The notes under the pieces are model-generated. The model worked only from the letters and a program-made list of their open reading frames with translations, searched no databases and was not told the DNA's origin. 64,000 nt of DNA from Reticulitermes speratus (lineage: Eukaryota > Arthropoda > Insecta > Blattodea > Rhinotermitidae), in the NCBI GenBank assembly GCA_021186555.1, contig JAJKFL010000003.1, positions 42,490,408 to 42,554,407 on the forward strand, written 5' to 3'. Of this stretch, positions 55,483 to 64,000 are shown piece by piece. Numbering within the stretch: the first letter of the stretch is position 1; each line of letters begins with the position of its first letter. A program made the translations under genes and the position numbers.

Positions 55483-57109
55483 TCCTGATTACGTGTTAAA
55501 GGTGTATGCGTTGGTTCTGACTGTGCTATTGATAAGAGTGAAATATACTTTTGCATGTACATACCACAGGGATGTCTAATATTAAAACTAAAATAATCTC
55601 TCTGTTGTTACATAAGCATATGCCTTTGTGTTTGCTGTTGTTTTCCTTTCCCTGACTTAAGGCGTTTGATGTACTTACGTAGTAGGGTCGTCAAGGTTAC
55701 CGCAAACCAAATGATTCACGTCACAATAATATTTGTATTCTCCGCGTAACAAAAAAGCCAATTCATTCATAAGTTGTATATCTAGCAGACAAAGGAGATA
55801 TTTCGGGACAAGTGTCAAAAGAAAGGTTATTAGATTTATGTTTCTGTAACAGGTATTTGTCTCACTCAAAAGAGACTTCCGCTCCGAATTTAAAAAACAA
55901 GGCTTCGTAAATTAGTGCCTCTAGATGAAATAGGACGGTCAAGTCTAGAACACTACAATGTGGGTAAAACTACTAACGATGTTTTTAAACCAGATCGACC
56001 GGGCATCAAAAAGTTTGTAGATTTGAGGTTCTCATATTCAAGGTTTGTCTCTTTTGAAAGTGAGGCTGTTTAATGGCATAGATAGGCACCGAAAAATTCT
56101 GTTTGTTGCAGAAATTTACGACACCGCTAGTGATTTGTCTGTTGCAGTTGCAGTTTTCATTAGGGATATTTATCATCTAATCAGTAATTGCTTCTCTGTT
56201 TAATGCGGTATCACTTGCGATTTCGAAAAACCTTGTAATTACTGACGTTACATCATCATCATGTCACTATTTTCAGAGTTGAGCTGCAGCATTTCTTACT
56301 TATTCGGACTTACGTTTTTATAACCACTCAATACGATTTACACAGATTTAAAAATGATCATATACCAGGGTATCACATTACTTGTAAGCTTTTTAAAAAT
56401 ACTACGTATTTCTAACCATGCATTATTCTATGTGGTGTTTGATGTCTTGTCACAGAGTGTCGTACAAGCATAAAAAGCGCCTCACTGAGGTACCTGTCTA
56501 TTTGTTGAAAGAAGATAAAACTGTATAAAAGCGCGTAATTATTGGTTTTATAAGTTGCACTCTTCACAAAACATTGCGGTAATGAAATCAAGGACATAAT
56601 ACTTCGGAACGTGTGACCTGTGTGGATAGATAAGAAAGGAATACAAAATTGTTGTCACTTATCGCAAAGATAAGATACGAATAGTGACACTACATGAAAA
56701 TGGATACCTACTGTTACAAAATACATTCCAACAATGGGGCGCGAGGGTATGGATTGTATTCATCTGGTTAAGAATAGGATCTGTGGCGTGCTGTTATGTG
56801 CAAGGCAATGAACAACCGGGTTATAAAAAGACACAGAATTTAGGTACAAAATGGATGAGTATCAGCTTCTGAAAAAGGATTCCGCTTCAATAATTCAGTT
56901 ATGTTATAGACTATGCAGCTGGGACGTGAGAACTAACATACTTTTCGCATAACTAACAGAATAAGCAGTGCCCTAACAGGAGGGTTACTTCGTTACAGTA
57001 AACTGGAAAACATTACTGAGACCAAGGCCACAGTGTATAAAATGTGCGCAATAAGGGAAGTGTGGCAATTTTTCCCATATTACTAAGACATATGAAGTTC
57101 TTTCTCGCG
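55483..57109. other. Unassigned
   Basis: No repeat family or exon recognised. Acceptor-like gtttgttgcag and gtctgttgcag near 56111 and 56145 have no donors. Confidence 0.45.
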
Positions 57110-58620
57110 GGTTTTATGTGGAAGCTACCCGAGGAGAGCTAGCAGCGGCACGCGGCAGAATCGATCGTGGCCCTTGCTTCTTCCACCACGTTTTCGCTGC
57201 CCGTACGCTCGGCTCAGTCCGTGTTGCCAGTATTACGCCAGATCTTTAACCCTGGCAGCCTCCTATGGAATCCGTTCCACGAATACTCATAGTTTCACTC
57301 CGTGAACATTATATAAAGAAACTACCTTGATATCCGTGTAATGATGCACAAAATGATAAAAATTACAGGTGTATTTAAAATATAAAACTCTTATACGTAC
57401 TAAAAATAACATAATTTGGTGTTAGTGAAACACGCTTTACAATTCAATTATTCTTAGAATTTTGTTTGTTTTACCTGGTTGATTCTCCACAGATATGATT
57501 TCGTTTCTCCCTTCTCTGAAAATCGTGATGATGGTGATAAGTCTGAAGAAAAAGTTTCACAACCGACGTCACAACATTGATATAAAAACGTTAGTAGTCT
57601 TCAAAATACTTAATGATAAAGAGTCCGCGAAAATGACGTCACTTTGACGTAGGACAAGATATGTGCAACCCCAGATTTTTACACACGAACGTGAGTGACT
57701 ATTTGTCAGCTTTTCTCGAAGTCACCCACGTCTAACCTTGACCTAACCTCACTTCTGGACAAGTTACCAACACTGATCCACTCGCAGGTCAAAGTTCAAC
57801 ACCCCGATGAAAACGCCACAAAGACGCCTGTGCAACTAAATTCAATACGCGGATTAACTTTGCGGGGAGTTCATTTAACTGTATTCAGTAAAAATAGAAA
57901 CAACCATTCGATAAACAATTAATAATAAACAATCTCTTCGTCTAGAGAAATCTCCCAATATCCTGTTCGAAAAATGACAAACTTTCGCTTTCTTAATCAA
58001 GACAGTGTATTGGTATGAAGTGATCACGTTAGCAGTGTTTAACAATAAACCGTGTGTAATTTAAAAACGAAGTCTTGAGAGTATATTTCGCCGGTGACAG
58101 TCCTCTGCATCGAAACTTTCCCGTAAAAACTGATCGTGTACACCAAAATTAAAAACAGTTCATCGAAACGGCTACGACAGAACAGGATTTAAAAAAACCG
58201 AAGTCAGCACGCTCGCTCTACACAACCATACAACTGAGTTCTACTCTTGACAGGAACACCACTAGTTCACAGCGACGCCCGCTAGATGGCTCCAGCTCTG
58301 GTAGCTATGGCGACCGCGCAATTCCAGTGGTCCCTCCTACCATGATATGAAAAAAAAAGAAGTTCCCCGCGCGAGGCGCTACTGCGTCTGTGCCAGGGAT
58401 GGACTGAGATGAGTCCAGAGGACAAAAAGAAAATATGGGTGTGTTGGTGGTGAAACACAGGCGCATGTAAAACGCGTGGTCCATGGAAACTCTCACCCTG
58501 CCAAAATGAAAGCGTCGCCGGCTTTCGTACAAAAACGTCAGTATTTTCTTCACGTTCAACGCACTTTGACCCGTTCTTACGTTTCGCCCACCAAAATATA
58601 ATTCTTAGATACGGCACATG
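57110..58620. promoter_or_regulatory. GC-richer patch with clustered regulatory-like motifs
   Basis: Two GC-richer stretches (57115-57270 and 58255-58590) stand out. They hold TGACGTCA, a full CRE (57634-57641); CCGCTAGATGGCTC, close to the CTCF consensus (58279-58292); and GTAGCTATGGCGAC, close to an RFX X-box (58301-58314). On the minus strand, GGCAGG then GTGAGAGT near 58495 resembles a donor site. Together these could mark a promoter and first exon, but I see no coding start and each motif alone could occur by chance. Confidence 0.25.
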
Positions 58621-59464
58621 TAATTTACAACCCTACTCTATAACTGTTCTTGTACTTCAAACAATATTACATACACATACAGTCAGTTAATTTTAAAAAT
58701 ACATGCGTAAAGGAGACCAAATTACAACTTCTGCTGGTTTTTTGTTGATCCTATATCGAAAGTTGTTTAGTTGTTGAAAATGTTATATCTTTATAATAAT
58801 GACACAGACGATGATACATACAATCACCTAAATAGTATTATAATTTACTCGGTAACTTTAAATGTAATTTGTCTAATATTTATTCTGAATATCAGTATTA
58901 CAAAAAGAAACTGATCATTTAAATGTTAATGTTGCTATAAATATTTAATGGCTGTGTTCACAATAGAATGCCTCAGATGGTGATCTGATTGGATCAAAAC
59001 GTGTAGAACAGAGATGAGTGTACAAAAGTTAGGTTATATTTTTGAGGGCGGTAATCTCAATATTGTATCCAAGTAAATCCTTAGATAGTACTAATGTATT
59101 TATTACTGACGTATTAACTAGATTTTAGAAAAACGTCAATAAACGTACCTACTAAAGTTACAGCTTTCTTTTAAGATATAATAAGTCTCTAAATTTATGT
59201 TATTCTGTCTTACTTTAAATAATTGTTGGCCCTGAGGATACGAGACATCAGAAAGCTGAAGTTCGTCTTTTCTCAAAATGATTGGACGGTGGAAAGTGGC
59301 TGCATGTTGCGAGTATTCTACTGGTAGGGTCTAGACCACGACCCGAAAGATAGACATGAATACGAAGCCAAAGTGCCACTGACTCTGATCTGATGTTGGG
59401 TATAATATAGTGTATGTGTTTATATAACTGTACATGAATATAATAATGTATATATACGTGCTTG
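58621..59464. other. Unassigned, with one decayed hammerhead-like motif
   Basis: At 58971-59004 CCTCAGATGGTGATC, GGATCAAAAC and GTGTAGAAC repeat the block order of the motifs at 25.7 kb in strongly degraded form. No gene seen. Confidence 0.3.
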
Positions 59465-59580
59465 TTTGCATATAGGTAGGATTGGAAAAGATTGATCTTC
59501 CTGAATTAGGGTGTGAGGATGCGGACTGGATTAAACTGGCAGAAACGTCAGTCCAGTGGCGGACCCACGTGAACAAGGTA
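59465..59580 (-). repeat. Possible repeat remnant (HPxSxRSI-type)
   Basis: The minus frame reads FTWVRHWTDVSASLIQSA and SSHPNSGRSIFSNPTY. This resembles RHWSLSWARSIQS and SHPTSLRSILILSSH from the same abundant roach-type repeat suggested at 54050-54121. Similarity is from memory only. Confidence 0.32.
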
Positions 59581-59966
59581 ATAAGCCCTTGAATCTCAGA
59601 AACGGCAGGGCATTTCCTATCTTAATTACCAATGTCTCAATAAGGACTATGTTTTTAGGGATATAATTATATGTCAAAATCTGAAAACAATATGACCACA
59701 AACAGTGATTTCTTAACCTAATCCAAACTGATTATCTAATAGCTCTCCTTCGTTTGACAAGTTATAAAATATTCACAATCTTTCCTGACAAAAACTAAGC
59801 GTGTGTTAAGTTATTGCGCAGAACTGAAAAATTCGCCGTGCTGGTGTGGCAACTTCTCTGGCAGAGGTGTATGGCATGTTGTCTATTCTCTGGTCATCAG
59901 GATATACCAGCAACTGTCATAACGAAAGGTTTAAATTATATTTTCATTGAAAAATACTCCCGTCTC

Positions 59967-60012
59967 CCATGTGACGCCGTATAGTCTGGTATAAATTTAT
60001 CGATATTTTGAC
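59967..60012 (+). repeat. Short dispersed repeat, copy 3
   Basis: CCATGTGACGCCGTATAGTC followed by TGGTATAAATTTATCGAT and TTTTGACAAAGGT. Same family as 4083-4130 and 49485-49540. Confidence 0.45.
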
Positions 60013-61239
60013 AAAGGTGCAAAATCAGTCTCCGAGGCAGTACAGTAACTCTTGTCTCTACTACTGCATGCGGAAAAGAAGGCAGCGCGTTAATGTGTAA
60101 CTCAGGTAACTATCTACCAATTTACACGTCTTCACATTCCAGACATGATCTCAAACCTCTCCGTTTCACCCAGGTTCATTGACATTCGATTGTCGAGAAA
60201 TTGATGTTTTTTTATGAGAACACTGACAACAATTAAGGCAGAAGTAAAGATATTTTGTGATTGCCTTCAGGGCACTTCTACCATAACATATTTCAACCCT
60301 GTTAATTACGTGTTCTATTTTATGTTAAATAAATTAAGTGACATTTAAAAGTGTAATTCACATCAAATTAACCAAGATCAGTGTAGTGGCGTCAATAGCA
60401 TTCATTCGTACAGAACATTCGAAATGTGTTCTGGACACAAATATTGTTTCTGTCTAAGATGCGTTTAGAACAGTACGCTAGATAAGCATACAGGTTGCAT
60501 TCTCTGTTTCTTGTGTACGTAATGCTACGTAGCAGAGAATACATGCGCATCAGACACTTACACTCAGGCAAGAAGCCAACAAAATTGCAAGGAAGCAAAA
60601 TTTCGGTGCCTGTGTTTGGATGTGTGCCATGCCTTCCTTATAGAGATAACCATTTCACCAATTACGCTCAAAGTTTATAACCATCCCACCAATTAGGTCT
60701 CAGTGTATAATACGTGATTACTATAGCAGCATCCGAAGCTAAGTTTCCATGACGATGGCCCCAAGTTTGCTATAGAAGATCAGTTCCAAGTTTCAGTTGC
60801 TTATCTGTCTCCAGAAAACTTTTGCTAGAGTAAATTCCAATAAGAAGAATGTTGTCACTCTACACAGTAAACGTGATTACAATTAGGAAGAAAATTCAAT
60901 AGTCGAAATAGATGAGCCACAGAAACTTAAATTTCATAGCACAGTTTGTGAATAATTGCTTCTCATATATGAATGGTGTAACTCTTAGTAATGAAATCGT
61001 GCTGATCAGTAAAGTCTACAAACGATTACAAACCATACATAACAAATCTAATATTTTCAAAATTCGATTTGAAAACCAAGAATATTTATTTCAAATATAA
61101 AGAAAATGCAGAGTGTTTCATAAATTGCATAGATTACATAAATCTGACGTTCTTATAATCCCAAATATCTGCTGTTTTTGTTCGATTATAAAAAAATTAA
61201 TGTTCTACACAGATTTTAATAAAACACCAATATAAATTT
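60013..61239. other. Unassigned, with a 31-bp tandem duplication
   Basis: ATAACCATTTCACCAATTA at 60646 and ATAACCATCCCACCAATTA at 60677 are two diverged 31-bp units side by side. Nothing else recognised. Confidence 0.45.
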
Positions 61240-61345
61240 CACAAAAACTCGTCTATCGGAATCCGATTTGTTTAATGTGGACAGACAGACAGACCGACGG
61301 AGAGACAGACATGACGAAGCTTTTCGCAACCTTGTAAATGCGTCT
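61240..61345 (+). repeat. 3' fragment of the anonymous dispersed repeat
   Basis: GGACAGACAGACAGACC, GAGACAGACATGACGAAGC and TTTTCGCAACCTTG correspond to the 3' ends of the copies at 34341-34999 and 45001-45498. The AACAGTCGC block is missing. Confidence 0.5.
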
Positions 61346-61763
61346 ACATACGTATTGATGTTGTGTATTTGACTGTTACGTGTACGTTCAATAAAGCTGA
61401 ACTGTCCATTAACTTCTCTGAGCACAGCACTTCTCGAGGTGCTGACACTCGGCACACATAGTGACGAAACGTCCCCCCATCTACAGGATCAATTACTGAG
61501 CCAGATTAATCCGTTCCACCTATCGCATACCGTTTATTTAATATATATATTATTTATATCGTCATAATAGTTACAGAGACTAAAAGCTTGAAGGTAGTTA
61601 TAAATTCTTCTTTAGTTGTCTACTAATGTATTAATAGATATGAAGACAGCAAAGAAACGTCCAGTGCTACAACATACCTAAGCAAAAATAAAATCAATAT
61701 ATCGCCGTTTCATAAGTATCCATACAAACCTGCAACAAATTTACATTATACGAGATTTGAGAA

Positions 61764-61919
61764 TCTCGCAGCAGCGTAATTAGAATTCAGGTCTTCTGGG
61801 ATCTGACTCAATTGTCTTTTGGTGTATGGTTCCCGACGTTTCGAAGGCACAAAATTCCTTCGAAATGCAGGTAACCACTCGCCTAATAACAGAGAGTCAC
61901 ATTCCAGAAGACCTGAGTC
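61764..61919. mobile_element. Palindromic element of the GAAACGTCGG group
   Basis: ATTCAGGTCTTCTGGGATCT (from 61785) and its diverged reverse complement ACATTCCAGAAGACCTGAGT (to 61919) are the arm ends, with CCCGACGTTTCGAAGGC on the left. The minus-strand translation FCAFETSGTIH parallels the ETS phrase of the 22.9 and 24.5 kb copies. A related single arm is at 34085-34200. A perfect short hairpin CGAGATT-TGAG-AATCTCG sits just outside (61751-61768). Confidence 0.62.
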
Positions 61920-62244
61920 CTGAGTTATGTTCCGTGTATGTCTCAATGGCCTCAGAAAGAAGCTTACCTGCGGTATCCCAGCCATTCTGGGAACAGTTGC
62001 AAGGTATCATGGGACACATGTATTCAAGTACAATGTGCGAAATGCAAGGGGTCGTGTTCAGGTGCATAACTTGAATGCTTTGGCGTCATTCCAAAACGAC
62101 TAATGCCCTGCGCCAACGCGACAGCCCATACGTACTATGGTAGTACTGTCGAAATTGGGCTTGCATAAGCACATTCCACAGGACAACACGTTTTGTCGTA
62201 CAAAGAAGGCGCGAATTACCTTGACGTGAAGCGTCTAATATTCC

Positions 62245-62300
62245 TGCGATATCGCTCTATAGTATGGCGGATAAGTACCGACGTTTCGGAGGAATCCGCT
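62245..62300 (-). mobile_element. Single arm scrap of the GAAACGTCGG group
   Basis: TTCCTGCGATATCGCTC, then GGCGGATAAGTACCGACG and TTTCGGAGGAATCC, repeat the spacing CTGGGATAT...CCGACGTTTCGG of the 7.2 and 22.9 kb palindromes. On the minus strand GGA-TTCC-TCC lies just before GAAACGTCGG. No second arm found. Confidence 0.4.
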
Positions 62301-64000
62301 GAATTTCTCTACAGGTTAAAATTAACTATAACACCGTAATGATTTTTAAGTTCCATAAGAGATGGCAGGTAATTAACTGCCTTTGAGAAATATAAAAATT
62401 AAAACCAAACACTTACACTGTTGTGGTAAGCGAATAACAAGTTTCCAGTGCAAAATTTGCCTATTTACGCCCTTCAGTCCTCTACTGGAATATTGTTAGG
62501 TCACAAAGTGATGATTATGTTGGATAAATAATAGAAAACGTGCCAGCTGGTGTACGTGTTCTTAAGGTATTAAAAGTAAATAAGTTACTTCTTTGTGTTA
62601 AGACCCGAAAGAAAATTGGTTTGTTCCGCTAACGTATGAATAATTGCAAAGTATTGGATAATAGTATCTTTAATACATCGTTCCAAGTTTTACACAACAG
62701 ACTATAAGGTTTCTCCGTATCTTATAAATGGATTTAAAATCGATCAAGACTTTCATTTATTTCGCGCAAGGAAGATAGTTTCTCAAGATCTGAGAACCGG
62801 GCTTACGATGTATCGTACCCTTTCTCCTGTTCCCTTCGTATCTTAGTAATGTACGTCTTGCGCTTGTGTCGTAAACTGTGAAACAGTGCGATAAATTTAC
62901 GTAGTTCTTTATGTAAAGTATCTTGTCCAATTTAAGACAGAACTGGCATTTGTTGACAGATTTCAGCAAAAACACCAAACATGAAATTTCAACAAAGTTC
63001 TTAGGGTAGCAGTGTCCTGATACACGCGGGCAGACAGGTATGAATGACTGTGATAACAGTCGTTCATCGCATAAAAATTTCCAAAAACGAAACAAATTTC
63101 CGCAAAAGAAATGCCATATAAAATATTCTGAAATATCGTAAAACTACATTTCCGCAACCGTAACTTGAAAATAGACTTACTGTTGTGCTCTGTTGAAAGC
63201 TGAATGAATGACGTAAGTCTATAAACCAGATTCTAGGCCATTAATGTCAAAAGTGATAGAGTTGAAACTCAAATTATAGTTACAAATTCAGAATAAATTA
63301 CAGCATATTTCTGTTTGTGCCTCGCCAGTTCAGAATCTTCCGCAGACCTCAAAATTCGTGTACATTGCTCAGAACGAAATATTCAATTACTCGCGGAATA
63401 AAAATTGGTTATGCACAAATCCCAGACATTTCCAAACTCTTCGGAAGAAAATGTGTAAGTTAAGATTCACTGGCGATTTCATCAGTACCATTTCCAAAAA
63501 CGCGGATATCAAATCGAATATTGCCACTACTGATTCATATATTTGGGTAAAGCTCTCACGCCAAAAGAGCGCTAAAACCGATGAAGCAGTACTAAGCTGC
63601 ATTATTCACCTGCACAAATCTTATTGTATTGTTCTGCATTCGTCAGAAACTTATCCCACTGTACGAACATAGAACGTCATCAAAACGTGTGATTTGAGTC
63701 CTCATTAAATCACCAGTAAGATAAGAAATATTTTGAAACATGGTATAAGCTGTAGGATATGGCACACATGTATATGACTACACACCACCAATTTTTGCGT
63801 TGACCTGATTAGTATTCAGAATCGAGATATAATCCTTCAAGCCCATATTGCACACGTGTCATTAGTGTGCGAAGACCGGGCTCTTTCGCTAGCACGTTAA
63901 TCCGTAGCCAACAGCGTATTCAGAGAATCTGACTTTTGCAATATGCACCTACTTTTACCAAAGGCATATGTGAATTTATAAACCTGTGGTTTTCATTCTG
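62301..64000. other. Unassigned
   Basis: Frames of 104-112 codons (62757-63095 minus, 63358-63672 plus) have no recognisable domain and no supporting splice or start context. A weak CGGGCAGACAGGTATGAATG near 63030 recalls the dispersed-repeat tail. No gene is supported. Confidence 0.4.

Noticed and set aside
57740-57760. CCTAACC as telomeric repeat (TTAGG)n
   Set aside because: Single occurrence without tandem TTAGG units.
59229-59265. CTGAGGATACGAGACATCAGAAAG as another hammerhead core
   Set aside because: The bases between CTGAGGA and GAAA form no hairpin and no stem I is visible.

Overview
This 64 kb window is eukaryotic nuclear DNA, almost certainly from an arthropod and most likely an insect. 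It is AT-rich and contains no operons, no ribosome-binding-site architecture and no convincing long protein gene. It carries many tRNA-derived SINEs, LINE remnants, a nested MITE, palindromic elements, minisatellites and microsatellites. Several repeat families look like ones I remember from cockroach and termite genomes: palindromes translating to phrases such as WDITRRRVVIVYRRFG and LINE tails such as LVKCYIWNIALYDAENW. Blattodea is therefore my best guess, but that is inference from memory and not proof.

Layout. 0-6 kb is mostly anonymous. It has one diverged SINE and one good candidate first coding exon (2178-2270: pyrimidine tract and AG, in-frame upstream stop, ATGGCTTCAG, then GTAAAT). 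6-9.5 kb holds three SINEs and a target-site-flanked palindrome. 12-13 kb has a LINE 3' coding remnant, a possible 50-bp exon and another LINE tail. 15-21 kb has SINE pieces and a large palindrome (19.6-20.3 kb). 21.6-25.9 kb is the densest part: a SINE split by a 542-bp PIF/Harbinger-type MITE, a second WDITRRR-type palindrome, ten copies of a 63-bp minisatellite and another palindrome. 27-30 kb has SINEs and a second LINE remnant. 33-37 kb and 39.7-42.7 kb are SINE and LINE-tail mosaics around a TACA microsatellite (38.8-39.2 kb). 34.3-35.0 and 45.0-45.5 kb are two copies of one anonymous dispersed repeat. 50.3-50.6 kb is a 29-bp minisatellite with a three-unit higher-order period. 54-64 kb is mainly anonymous apart from small repeat remnants and a GC-richer patch at 57.1-58.6 kb.

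The most interesting signal is shared by the palindromes. Each arm carries CTGANGA or TGAAGA, one U, a short hairpin, GAAA, a short self-complementary run (ACATATGT, ACATGT or ACGT), then a UH dinucleotide. In two unrelated-looking families the flanks also pair as stem I. This is the topology of a type I hammerhead ribozyme, apart from one extra U before stem II. Hammerheads are known in the terminal repeats of Penelope-like retroelements, and inverted terminal repeats are also known there. Flanking direct repeats of 10-12 bp at three palindromes favour retroposition over cut-and-paste. I propose that these are non-autonomous, ribozyme-bearing Penelope-type or retrozyme-like elements, and that the 63-bp minisatellite reuses the same motif. 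No host gene function can be assigned from this window.
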